Assembly (NCBI GenBank): GCA_040880545.1
Contig: JBBDIE010000059.1
Location: 1-35,871, forward strand
Reading direction: 5' to 3'
Origin: M55B112 sp040880545
GTDB lineage: Bacteria > Bacteroidota > Bacteroidia > Bacteroidales > GCA-2748055
DNA length: 35,871 bases
A program made the translations under genes and the position numbers. The notes beneath the pieces were generated by a model that saw only the letters and a program-made list of their open reading frames with translations, ran no database searches and was not told the origin of the DNA. This document shows positions 1 through 9,100 of this stretch, piece after piece (positions within the stretch are counted from its first letter, which is position 1; the number at the start of each line of letters is the position of its first letter).

Positions 1-2049
1 TTCCAGGCCGATTCGGTATTCAGCAACCTGGTTGCAGGCACCTATCCCATTCATGTGCTGGATGCAAACAACTGTGAACTGACCGGTACAGATACGGAAA
101 TCACCGAACCTTCGGAATTAACCATATTAACTGTGGACCAGTCAGAGATATTATGTAATGGTGATGATTCAGGAGAGCTTACCATCCGTGCAAGGGGCGG
201 CGTGAAACCCTACCAGTTCTCCATCGATGGTACAACGTTCCAGCCCGATTCGGTATTCAGTAACCTCACCCCGGGAACCTATCCCATAGATGTACTCGAT
301 GCCAACAACTGTGCATTAACCGGCACAGATGTGGAGATCACCGAACCTGCGGAGTTAACCATTTTAACCGTGGAACAGAGTAATGTAAGCTGCAATGGTG
401 GGAGTACAGGTGAACTCACTATCCGGGCCAGGGGCGGTACAAAACCTTACCAGTTCTCCGTCGACGGAACCACGTTCCAGCCCGATTCAGTTTTCAACGG
501 TCTTGCAGCCGGAACCTATTCCATCGATGTGGTGGATGCAAACAGCTGTGCAGTAACCGGAACCGATGTGGAGATTACGGAGCCGGCAGCATTAACTTTA
601 TTGACCATTGACCAGACAGATAATCTCTGCTATGGTGAAAGTAACGGCGAAGTAATCATCCGGGCCAGGGGGGGTGTTAAACCGTACCAATTCGCTATCG
701 ATGGTGCCACGTTCCAGTCCGACTCTGTTTTCAGCAACCTTGCTGCAGGAACATATCCAATAACCATCCTTGACGCCAACAACTGTGAATTGATCGGCGG
801 AGATGTGGTGATCACCGAACCTTCGGAATTAACCATACTAAGCGTGGACCAGAGCGATGTGCTCTGCTTCGGTGATAATTCCGGAGAACTTACCATCCGC
901 GCAAGGGGCGGTGTGAAACCCTACCAGTTCTCCATCGACGGAACCACGTACCAGACCGATTCGGTATTCAGCACGCTTACAGCGGGCACTTATCCCATAC
1001 ATGTTCTCGATGCCAACAACTGTGCGTTAACCGGTGCAGATGTGGTGATCACCGAACCTGCGGAATTAACCATATTAAGTGTTGACCAGAATGATGTAAG
1101 CTGCTTTGGTGAAAATAACGGAGAACTTACCATCCGGGCAAGAGGTGGTGTTAAACCCTACCAATTCTCTATTGATGGTGCAACTTTCCAGTCCGACTCT
1201 GTTTTCAGCAACCTCGCCCCGGGAACCTACTCCATTGATGTACTCGATGCCAATAGCTGTGCATTGACCGGTGCAGATGTGGAGATCACCGAACCTGCGG
1301 TATTATCCATATTAACTGTGGACCAGACCGATCTGCTTTGTTTCGGCGACAATACAGGCGACCTCACCATCCGGGCAAGGGGCGGTACAATACCTTACCA
1401 GTTCTCCATCGACGGAACCACGTTCCAGAGTGACTCAGTATTCAACGGTCTTGCAGCCGGTACCTATACCATTAATGTGGTGGATGCCAACAGTTGCACG
1501 TTGACCGGTTCCGATATCACCATCACCGAACCCACCGAACTGACCATTGGTATAGTATCGGTATCGCACATTTTCAGTAATGCCGACGGAGAGATAACCG
1601 TGGAGGCAGCCGGTGGAACAACGCCATACAGCTTTACGCTGCAGCCCACTGGTACAGTGCAGGAATCGGGCACATTCACTTTTGCAGGCGCTGAAGCAGC
1701 CGGGGACTATACCATTGAGGTAGTGGACCAGGCGAACTGCGGTCCGGTTTCCACAGAAACCATCACCATGGTCGACAGTACGTTTGTGAATGCGGGTTCG
1801 CTTCATCTGCTGGAAGCCAATATCTATCCCAACCCAACCACCGGAATGATCACCATTGAATTCAGTACCCATAAGAAGGAGATGGAACTGAAGGTGTTCA
1901 GTATCGAGGGGAAAATGGTGGTGAACACCCGCATATTCAGCAAGGATGGATGGGTTTCAGAGAAAATTGACATCTCCGGATTTGCAAAGGGCGTTTATAT
2001 GATCCGGGTGGATTCGCAGACATTGAACAATGGTGTGGTGTTGAAATAG
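1..2049 (+). CDS. SprB-repeat protein with T9SS C-terminal sorting domain (5' end outside the window)
   Basis: The reading frame is already open at base 1, so only the C-terminal 682 residues are seen. Most of it is a tandem array of 79-residue (237-bp) units with units starting at 61, 298, 535, 772, 1009, 1246 and 1483. Each carries CxGxxxGELTIRARGG, then KPYQFSIDG, then DSVF, then AGTYxIxVLDANxC, which is the SprB repeat type of Bacteroidota adhesins. The last unit is divergent (AAGGTTPYSF). The final ~80 residues start with IYPNPTTG and end with KGVYMIRVDSQ, a type A T9SS sorting domain, so the protein should cross the outer membrane through T9SS and be surface-attached or released. SprB itself works in gliding; a gliding role here is not shown. 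The total size and N-terminus are unknown. Confidence 0.93.
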   Translation, partial: FQADSVFSNLVAGTYPIHVLDANNCELTGTDTEITEPSELTILTVDQSEILCNGDDSGELTIRARGGVKPYQFSIDGTTFQPDSVFSNLTPGTYPIDVLDANNCALTGTDVEITEPAELTILTVEQSNVSCNGGSTGELTIRARGGTKPYQFSVDGTTFQPDSVFNGLAAGTYSIDVVDANSCAVTGTDVEITEPAALTLLTIDQTDNLCYGESNGEVIIRARGGVKPYQFAIDGATFQSDSVFSNLAAGTYPITILDANNCELIGGDVVITEPSELTILSVDQSDVLCFGDNSGELTIRARGGVKPYQFSIDGTTYQTDSVFSTLTAGTYPIHVLDANNCALTGADVVITEPAELTILSVDQNDVSCFGENNGELTIRARGGVKPYQFSIDGATFQSDSVFSNLAPGTYSIDVLDANSCALTGADVEITEPAVLSILTVDQTDLLCFGDNTGDLTIRARGGTIPYQFSIDGTTFQSDSVFNGLAAGTYTINVVDANSCTLTGSDITITEPTELTIGIVSVSHIFSNADGEITVEAAGGTTPYSFTLQPTGTVQESGTFTFAGAEAAGDYTIEVVDQANCGPVSTETITMVDSTFVNAGSLHLLEANIYPNPTTGMITIEFSTHKKEMELKVFSIEGKMVVNTRIFSKDGWVSEKIDISGFAKGVYMIRVDSQTLNNGVVLK
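61..1719 (+). repeat. 237-bp tandem repeat array inside the SprB-type gene
   Basis: The boundary GAT-GC(A/C)-AAC recurs at 61, 298, 535, 772, 1009, 1246 and 1483, exactly 237 bp apart. Six full units are close to identical in protein; the seventh (from 1483) has diverged. The array probably continues upstream of the window, because the first bases also read as repeat. Such an array can change copy number by slippage or unequal recombination without breaking the frame. Confidence 0.95.
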
Positions 2050-2264
2050 CGGGGACAGTTATCGGGAAGTGAATTATATAGGGAAACCCTGATTCACACA
2101 GGGTGAAGTACCGGGGAAATTCCGAACAGTTCTGTGCGGGTCACTAAGAACTCGTGTCTGCAGTTGCAACGCTGTTTCCAGTTTTAATTGCAATGAATCT
2201 TTGTATGATTACCCACTCGCCGTCACCTTCATAACCACGACTTTAGTGTAGGTGGAATTTTTCC

Positions 2265-2272
2265 TATCTTCG
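2265..2272 (+). promoter_or_regulatory. -7 box of the purD promoter
   Basis: TATCTTCG fits the Bacteroidota -7 consensus TAnnTTTG with one change and lies 28 bp before the purD ATG. A TTTA at 2242-2245 sits about 19 bp upstream as a possible -33 element. Confidence 0.5.
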
Positions 2273-2299
2273 CAACAACAATCCAAATTCTGAAGAATT

Positions 2300-3568
2300 A
2301 TGAATATCCTCATCCTGGGCTCCGGAGGTCGTGAACATGCCATGGCATGGAAAATGGCACAGAGTAAAAATCCCGTTTCCATATTTATTGCACCGGGAAA
2401 TGCCGGTACAGCAACTGTTGGTACCAATCTGGATATCTCCGCTGATAATTTCGATGAATTGAAGGCAGCGGTGCTGGAACATCAGATCGACATGGTAGTT
2501 GTGGGACCCGAAGTGCCGCTGGTGGCCGGGGTGCACGACTATTTCCTGGAGGATAATCTGCTCAGAAACATCCCTGTGATCGGGCCGGTAAAGGCCGGGG
2601 CATTGCTGGAGGGCAGCAAGGATTTTGCCAAGTTATTCATGGAGAAATACAAAATTCCCACCGCCGGGTTCCGAACATTTTTCGACTACACCCTGATGGA
2701 GGGACAGACTTATCTGGAAAAGATTTCTCCACCATACGTACTGAAGGCCGATGGACTGGCAGCCGGAAAAGGTGTACTTATCCTCGATGAACTTAAAGAG
2801 GCGCAGCGGGAGTTGGAAAATATGGTTAAAGGGAAATTTGGCAAGGCTTCCAGCAAAGTGGTGGTGGAGGAGTTTCTGGATGGTGTGGAACTTTCTGTAT
2901 TTGTGCTTACCGACGGAGAGGGATATGTAATATTGCCTGAAGCAAAAGACTATAAAAGGATCGGTGAAGGGGATACCGGACTGAACACCGGGGGGATGGG
3001 TGCCGTTTCCCCTGTTCCTTTCGCACAGGGAGCCTTCATGGAAAAGGTGGAGAACCAGATCATACGACCCACCATCGACGGGTTAAAGAGGGAAGAGATC
3101 CCGTACAGGGGATTCATCTTTTTTGGATTGATCAATGTAAAGGGAGAGCCTTATGTGATTGAATACAATGTTCGCATGGGAGATCCGGAAGCGGAGGTGG
3201 TACTTCCCAGGATCAATTCCGATTTTGTGGAGTTACTGAAGGCGACCGCTGAAGGGAGGCTCAGTGAAATGAAGGTTGAGATCGATGACCGGACCGTGGC
3301 CACCGTTATGCTGGTGTCGGGGGGGTACCCGGGAAGTTATGAAAAAGGGAAGGTGATTACAGGAACGGAAAACCTGGAAGGGAGTATTGCGTTCCATGCA
3401 GGAACCAAAAAAGAAGGCAGCGAAATCATCACCAACGGCGGCAGGGTCATTGCCGTGAGTTCTTACGGATCCGACATGCAGAATGCCCTGGAAAAATCGT
3501 ATAAAAATGCTGAGATTATCAATTTCGACCAGAAGAATTACCGGAAGGACATTGGCTTCGACCTTTAG
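2300..3568 (+). CDS. purD: Phosphoribosylamine-glycine ligase (GARS)
   Basis: Joins phosphoribosylamine and glycine with ATP to give glycinamide ribonucleotide, the second step of de novo purine synthesis, in the cytoplasm. The protein has 422 residues, the usual length of stand-alone bacterial PurD. It starts with the GSGGREHA nucleotide-binding motif, has the ATP-grasp segment KADGLAAGKGV at about residues 150-160, and the metal/ATP site around VEYNVRMGDPEAEVVLPR near residues 285-300 (motif YNVRMGDPE). The ATG at 2300 places GSGGREHA at residues 7-14, as in the family. The next gene starts 11 bp after the stop, so the two are probably co-transcribed. Confidence 0.97.
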   Translation: MNILILGSGGREHAMAWKMAQSKNPVSIFIAPGNAGTATVGTNLDISADNFDELKAAVLEHQIDMVVVGPEVPLVAGVHDYFLEDNLLRNIPVIGPVKAGALLEGSKDFAKLFMEKYKIPTAGFRTFFDYTLMEGQTYLEKISPPYVLKADGLAAGKGVLILDELKEAQRELENMVKGKFGKASSKVVVEEFLDGVELSVFVLTDGEGYVILPEAKDYKRIGEGDTGLNTGGMGAVSPVPFAQGAFMEKVENQIIRPTIDGLKREEIPYRGFIFFGLINVKGEPYVIEYNVRMGDPEAEVVLPRINSDFVELLKATAEGRLSEMKVEIDDRTVATVMLVSGGYPGSYEKGKVITGTENLEGSIAFHAGTKKEGSEIITNGGRVIAVSSYGSDMQNALEKSYKNAEIINFDQKNYRKDIGFDL

Positions 3569-3579
3569 ACCAACAGACT

Positions 3580-4575
3580 ATGTTACTTCGTCTCTTTAAA
3601 AATTACCGTTTATCCGGGATGCTGTTCATCATCGTGCTGATGATCTTTCCCTGGTTACATGCGTACCTGAATCCTCCGCCGCCGAACCAGCTAACAGGGA
3701 TGCCCTTCTATGAACTTCTTTTTAACGGACTGAATCGCCACCCTTTTTCACAGGCCCTCATGGGAATGATCTTTTTCGGGACACTTCTGATCATGATCAC
3801 CCGTTTCAATGTGATCCATTTCATGCTGGAGGACCGTACCTATATGCCGGTTTTCTTTTATATACTGATCACCGCCTCCTTTCCTCCGGTCATGCAGCTC
3901 AGCCCGATCCTCGTCAGTACACCTTTCCTCCTTATGGCCATGCTCATGTTAATACGGGGCGATGAACACCGTGCCAATCCGCTGGCCCTGTTCAACGCAT
4001 CACTGCTGCTGGCAGCCGGAAGCCTGTTTTACCTCAAGATCATATTATTCATTCCCTTCCTCTGGATCACCGCCTCGGTCATACGTCCGCTTAAATGGAG
4101 AGGCATCGTAAATCCAATCCTGGTGGTGCTGATGATGGTCCTGTTCTTTGTGACCTACCTCTGGGTATTTAAAGAGGATCTTACGCTTTTCCCGGAACTG
4201 CTGCAGAAGAACCTTTCCATCTCTTCAGGTGAATTTCAAGGGTTCGACACCCCGGTACTGGTCCTGTTCTCCTATCTGCTGTTTCTTCTTCTTGTATCTG
4301 GGGTCCACCTGATGAGCCGGTTTAAGATCCGCAAGATTATCATCAGGAAACTCTATAATGTCATGTTCCTGTTGTTCATCTATTGCTTGCTCTTCTACCT
4401 GTTTATTGCCGGGTATCGCGCAGAAATTATTTTCCTCCTTGCCATCCCCATGGCCTATCTCTTTTCAAACTTCTTCTACAGGAAAAGAAATCATTGGATC
4501 CACGAGCTGATGATCTGGATCTGGATCGGATTGCTCGCCTGGGTCTATGTGGAACCCAGTTTGAATTTTGGATAA
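3580..4575 (+). CDS. Polytopic inner-membrane protein (DUF6427-like, tentative)
   Basis: A 331-residue protein made almost entirely of hydrophobic segments, with about nine or ten predicted membrane helices (for example around residues 13-30, 60-75, 90-110, 125-145, 185-205, 225-245, 260-280 and 310-327). No catalytic motif is visible. It follows purD by 11 bp. Its size, topology and position after a nucleotide-synthesis gene recall the DUF6427 membrane proteins of Bacteroidota, but I assign that family only tentatively. A membrane glycosyltransferase is a less likely alternative, since no acidic loop motif such as DxD is seen in the first loop. Function unknown. Confidence 0.8.
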   Translation: MLLRLFKNYRLSGMLFIIVLMIFPWLHAYLNPPPPNQLTGMPFYELLFNGLNRHPFSQALMGMIFFGTLLIMITRFNVIHFMLEDRTYMPVFFYILITASFPPVMQLSPILVSTPFLLMAMLMLIRGDEHRANPLALFNASLLLAAGSLFYLKIILFIPFLWITASVIRPLKWRGIVNPILVVLMMVLFFVTYLWVFKEDLTLFPELLQKNLSISSGEFQGFDTPVLVLFSYLLFLLLVSGVHLMSRFKIRKIIIRKLYNVMFLLFIYCLLFYLFIAGYRAEIIFLLAIPMAYLFSNFFYRKRNHWIHELMIWIWIGLLAWVYVEPSLNFG

Positions 4576-4650
4576 AAGTACCAGTATCAGCTATTATAGG
4601 GTCGGCTGAAAAAGCCGAAAACCACTTACACCTAAAAAAACAAATGGGAG

Positions 4651-4682
4651 TTACCAAATTGGTAATTATTTTATTATCTTTG
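4651..4682 (+). promoter_or_regulatory. higBA promoter with overlapping palindromic operator
   Basis: The inverted repeat TTACCA-AAT-TGGTAA (4651-4665) is followed by a perfect -7 box TATCTTTG (4675-4682). The palindrome covers the place where the -33 element should be, so binding there would block the promoter. This fits the autoregulation common in HigBA modules, where the HigA HTH protein represses its own operon. The toxin ATG lies 22 bp downstream. Confidence 0.7.
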
Positions 4683-4704
4683 CAAATAAGGGATAAAGAA
4701 ATTG

Positions 4705-4998
4705 ATGAGAGTTATTGCTAAAAAGATTCTTCGAGAATTTTGGGAAAAACATGCTGATTCTGAAAATCAGTTAAAAACCTGGTTCAAAGAAGCAAGTAAG
4801 GCTAATTGGTCGAGCCCCAATGATATTAAAAACGAATATCCGAAAGCTAGTATCTTAAAAGCAAATAGAGTAGTTTTTAATATTTGTGGAAATAAATATA
4901 GATTAATAGTTCACATAAACTATCAGAGGAAATGGGTATTTATCAGATTTATTGGGACCCATAATGAATATGATAATATTGACGCCGAAAAAATATAA
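4705..4998 (+). CDS. higB: HigB-type mRNA interferase toxin
   Basis: A 97-residue protein of the HigB toxin family (RelE-like fold), expected to cleave mRNA on the ribosome. Recognisable family features are the N-terminal RVIAKKILREFWEKH, the central WSSPNDIKNEYPKAS, the strand RVVFNICGNKYRLIV at about residues 55-69, and the C-terminal IRFIGTHNEYD, in which the His and Tyr match the conserved end of E. coli HigB. A TTG directly before the ATG could also serve, but the ATG at 4705 gives the standard N-terminus. The toxin gene comes first and the antitoxin second, the typical higBA order. The pair is AT-rich compared with purD and the envelope genes on each side, which suggests acquisition. 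Confidence 0.9.
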   Translation: MRVIAKKILREFWEKHADSENQLKTWFKEASKANWSSPNDIKNEYPKASILKANRVVFNICGNKYRLIVHINYQRKWVFIRFIGTHNEYDNIDAEKI

Positions 4999-5002
4999 CA
5001 CT

Positions 5003-5359
5003 ATGAATGTAAAAATGATCAGGACAGAGGACGATTATAATCATGCACTGAAGCGGCTTGAGGATATTTTTGATGCTCCTGTTGACTCCCCTGAAGGAGA
5101 TGAAGCAGAGATATTGACTATTTTGATTGAAAAATATGAAGATGAGCATTATCCAATTGGTCCTCCAGATCCAATTGAAGCCATAAAATTTAGAATGGAG
5201 CAAATGGATATGAAGAATAGTGATCTAGCTGAAATTATTGGATATAAAAGTAGGGTCTCAGAAATTCTAAATAGGAAGCGAAAACTGAACCTTCAAATGA
5301 TACGTAACCTACATGAGAAATTAAAAATACCTTATGATAGCCTATTATCAGACTATTGA
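5003..5359 (+). CDS. higA: HigA-type antitoxin with C-terminal HTH
   Basis: A 118-residue protein of the long HigA type (COG5499-like): an acidic N-terminal half (DAPVDSPEGDEAEILTILIEKYEDEHYP) and a C-terminal helix-turn-helix (MDMKNSDLAEIIGYKSRVSEILNRKRKLN). It should bind and neutralise the HigB toxin and repress the operon through the palindrome at 4651-4665. The frame is open further upstream, but the ATG at 5003, four bases after the toxin stop, gives the expected start MNVKMIRTEDDYNHAL, so I choose it. The gene converges with the deacetylase gene on the other strand. Confidence 0.9.
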   Translation: MNVKMIRTEDDYNHALKRLEDIFDAPVDSPEGDEAEILTILIEKYEDEHYPIGPPDPIEAIKFRMEQMDMKNSDLAEIIGYKSRVSEILNRKRKLNLQMIRNLHEKLKIPYDSLLSDY

Positions 5360-5418
5360 AAGGCACATTTTGCTAACTAAGGTATATGAGGAATTAAAAT
5401 TTTCGCAACAATGCTGAA

Positions 5419-5450
5419 CCGAGTGCAACGAGCTCACGAATGCCGTTGAA
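5419..5450. repeat. Small palindromic element, copy 1 (CGAGCTCACGA family)
   Basis: Begins AACCGAG, contains the core CGAGCTCACGA (5429-5439) and can form a CAACG/CGTTG stem (5426-5430 with 5444-5448). The same AACCGAG start and the same core occur in the two inserts inside the tRNA-Leu copy at 26617-26662 and 26701-26740. Here it lies between two convergent genes. Confidence 0.6.
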
Positions 5451-5491
5451 AATAAACTATTCATGAGTATATCGGACATTATGGACAGACG

Positions 5492-6103
5492 CTATTCAAT
5501 GGTCCGCATTTCATACCCTTCTTTCTCCAGGTGGGCCAGCACTTTTGGTAGGGCATAGTAAAGATTTTTACTGGCTTTCACCGAATCGTGAAAGACAATG
5601 ATGGATCCCGGCCGCACATTATCCACCACATTCTTTACCACCTGTTCCCCCGAAACCTTCCTGTTGTAATCCACGCTCAGTACCGTCCACATGATGATCC
5701 TGAACTTCCCGTTGAGCCTCTTTACCTGCCGGGGTAATATTCTCCCGTAAGGAGGCCTGAACAGATCTGAATGAATTTTCAGAGCCGCCATCTCCACATC
5801 TTCCGTATATCTGTTTACAGAAAATCTGAATCCTTTGAGATGGGAATGGGAATGATTCCCCACAGCATGCCCTTTTGAAAGAATCGCCCGGTAAATTTCC
5901 GGGTGTTTCTCCACGTTATTTCCAAGACAGAAAAAGGTCGCTTTGGCATGGAACCTGTCCAACTCTTTCAAGACCCAAGTTGTCACTTCAGGTGTGGGCC
6001 CGTCATCGAATGTCAGGAATACCCGTTTACCAGCAACAGGGATCTCCCAGGTGAGGGATCTGAATGTTCTGCTCAGAAAGCGTGGTATACGTGCAATGAG
6101 CAT
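5492..6103 (-). CDS. Polysaccharide deacetylase (NodB/CE4 family)
   Basis: A 203-residue NodB-homology hydrolase that removes N-acetyl groups from an N-acetylglucosamine polymer; the exact substrate is unknown. All CE4 motifs are present: TFDDGPTP (catalytic base D33 and metal ligand D34), the metal pair H84 and H88 in NHSHSH, RPPYGR at 116-121, the WTV region near 139, and IIVFHD with H172 near the end. No signal peptide is obvious, but the N-terminus (RIPRFLSRTFRSLTW) is amphipathic. The start codon directly abuts the stop of the upstream DUF2723 gene (TAGATG), which indicates translational coupling and a shared envelope-glycan role. Confidence 0.92.
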   Translation of the reverse strand: MLIARIPRFLSRTFRSLTWEIPVAGKRVFLTFDDGPTPEVTTWVLKELDRFHAKATFFCLGNNVEKHPEIYRAILSKGHAVGNHSHSHLKGFRFSVNRYTEDVEMAALKIHSDLFRPPYGRILPRQVKRLNGKFRIIMWTVLSVDYNRKVSGEQVVKNVVDNVRPGSIIVFHDSVKASKNLYYALPKVLAHLEKEGYEMRTIE

Positions 6104-9100
6104 CTATGGACGGAGGTATTGTTCAAATACCGGAACATAAACATCAACCTTCTCCTGCAGTCTCCTTGCCACATCCGTTTCTCCATATCCTTTTGCAATG
6201 CTGCTGAGGGTATCCAGGTCACGGATCATTTGCAGAAAATCGGCCCTCATTTTTACCGCTTTCGCAGGTTTTGCCCTGATCACTCCCGTATAATAGTCGA
6301 GCTCCTTCTCAGTAACCTCTTCCAGCTTGAGGGTGAGTTCCAGCGCTTTGTCCATGGCGCGAGCCGCATAGTAACTCTGAATGACGGGTACCACCGAAAA
6401 ATTGAACGGGATCCGTTCATGAGGCATATGTTCCATGCAATAATCCAACACTTCTACCGCACGCTCCCGGTCACCCTCATCAGACAATGCCCTTGCCAGC
6501 GTGGCGAAAGCAAATCTGTACTTGATGGTCATCCGAACATTGTTTTCGTCCATGAATACACGCGGATCGTCAAGTCCTCCCCATTCAAACTCCTCAACCA
6601 TCCTTCGGTACATGCGCTCAGTATCCACCAGCCCCACTGCGTTCCCTTCGGGTTTATATATTGGAGCCACCCTGTAAGCCAGTCCCTCTTGCACAAACGA
6701 CTCCTCCAGTCCAAGAAATGTTTCGCTGGAAACAGTATTGGAAAAATAGATGGGTCGCTCCCAGTTACTGTTAGCCAGCATATCCAGTTGAGCAATTGAA
6801 TTTTTATAGATCACCTCTTCATTTAAGGTGAACCGCACTTCATCCACCAGATAAGGTTCCACAGCAGCGGACCTTACCGAACTGCTTAAATTTGCAGTAT
6901 CCACTGGAACTACAAATTTCCTGGCGGGGATAAAATATCGTCCGTCCCTGAATCGCGGATCCTCAGAACCAAGGAAGTTGATGGCATCTTTCAATCCCAC
7001 ATAGTCGGCGTCGATAATCCTGATCAGGTTTCCCAGATCATCAATAATACCCTTAAGTGCCTCCTGGTCAATTTTAATTTTTTCAGCAACCTCATCTGTT
7101 GAAAATGCACGGAGGTATGTATAGAGCCTGTAAGGATCCATGTTTTCACTCAGGGCGCTGAATGCCTTGTAATCGTTGGTGTAACTTACGGGAAGAGCAG
7201 AATTTTCGACCAGGATCGATGCACTGTTAAAATGCTTCATAACCTCTTCACGGTAGGCCGCTTCGTTTGTTTTGTATTTCTGCCTGATCAACGATGTTGA
7301 GGATTCAACCAGGTAGGCAAAGTCCCTGCTCCCCTGCCGGTACTGCTCTTTGGTCATACTCAGCGGCAACGGATCAGAATCATAGAACTTGTAGGTCATT
7401 TGCTCAACATACCAGTCGGCAGTCAGATAACTCAGGTTTACCACTCTTACATCCGTTCTGAACCCTTCCACCTCCTGGATATACCAGAGCGGAAAGGTAT
7501 CATTATCACCATTGGTGAAGATGATGGCATTTTCGTCCACAGAGTTGAGATAATTCCTGGCGAAGGCCCGGGTTGTATACCGGTTCGAACGATCATGGTC
7601 ATCCCAGTTTTCCATGGCCATCAGACCAGGTACCGCCACCAGCGACACACCCACCACCAGGGCCGGAACAACGACTGCCTTTGTTTTTTTCTGTATGGCC
7701 TCAATAATTCCCGCCACACCCAGGCCGATCCAGATAGCGAATGCATAGAATGATCCGGCGAATGCATAATCACGTTCCCTGGGCTGCATCGGGTACTGGT
7801 TAAGGTAAACCACAATGGCCAGTCCGGTAAGCAGAAACAGCAGGCCAACGATCCATCCATCCTCCGGTTTACGTCTGAAATGGAAAACCATTCCAATCAG
7901 TCCGAATATCAACGGCAACATGTAATACCTGTTGTATGCCTTGCTCTTTCCGATAGATTCGGGAAGGCTATCCTGCGGCCCGAGACGGGCTTCATCAATA
8001 AATTTAATACCACTGAGCCAGTTTCCTTTGTGCAATTCCCCGTGCCCCTGCAGGTCATTCTGCCGGCCGGCAAAGTTCCACATAAAATACCGCATGTACA
8101 TGTGCCCCACCTGGTAACGGAAAAAGAACCGTATATTTTCTTTAACAGACGGCTTATCTTTAGGAGCGCTCCTGTCGTACTGCAATTCTCCCATTCTTCC
8201 GGTAACTGGCTGTCCGTTTGCATCGGTCCGCACATTGTAAATCTTCGATTCACTGATCTTTCCCCAATACAGGTATTCAGGTATATGCCGGTCCTGGCTG
8301 CTCCAGAGACGCGGGAAATACCCTTCGAACTTATTGTCATACACATAGGTGCGGTCCCTGGTAACGGATTCATAACCATCATCTCCCATGTAATAAGTTG
8401 GTTTGCCCTGTTTCACCGATTCCGGACGGGCATTAAAATAGGCCCCGTGAAACAGGGGACGATCGCCATATTGCTCACGATTCAGGTAACTTACAAGTGA
8501 GAAAACGGTTTCCGGATTACTCTCATCCAGCGGTGTATTGGCCTGGGAACGGATCACGATCACCGCATAAGATGAATATCCCACCAATATGACAAACAGC
8601 GATACAATTACAGTGTTCCAGAAAACCAGCTTCTTTTTTCGCGTATAGAAAATCCCGAAAATGGTCAAACCAAACAACAGACACAAATAGAATACTACCC
8701 CTGAAAAATAGGGAAGTCCCATCCTGTTCACGAACAGCAGTTCGAACCTGGAGGCAAAATAGGGAATACCCGGGATAATGATCACCAGGACCAGACCAAG
8801 GATCATCACCGAAACCGCGATGGCCGCGAGGAGTCCATTGATACTGAATGTATATTTTCTGAAATAAAAGATGAACACCAGCGCAGGAATCGTCAACAGG
8901 TTCAACAGGTGAACGCCGATTGAGAGTCCCATAATAAAGGCGATCAAAATGAGCCACCGGTTGGCGTATGGCTCATCCGCAATATTTTCCCATTTCAGCA
9001 TGGCCCAGAATACAAAGGCGGTTGCGAGGGAGGACAAGGCATACACCTCAGCTTCAACGGCCGAGAACCAGAATGTATCGGAAAAGGTATAGGCCAGTGC

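Noticed and set aside
61..1719. CRISPR-like periodicity at the start of the window
   Set aside because: The 237-bp period is in frame, codes for SprB repeats and has no variable spacers.
4602..4618. Hairpin TCGGCT-GAAAA-AGCCGA after the membrane-protein gene as a terminator
   Set aside because: Only a 6-bp stem and no T tract; it may be a weak structure but I do not call it a terminator.
5903..6799. Long plus-strand open frame (298 codons) opposite the DUF2723 and deacetylase genes
   Set aside because: It is antisense to well-recognised genes, has no protein-like motif and no start signal; a shadow of the minus-strand genes.
7880..8500. Plus-strand open frame of 206 codons inside the DUF2723 gene
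   Set aside because: Antisense shadow of a conserved coding region.
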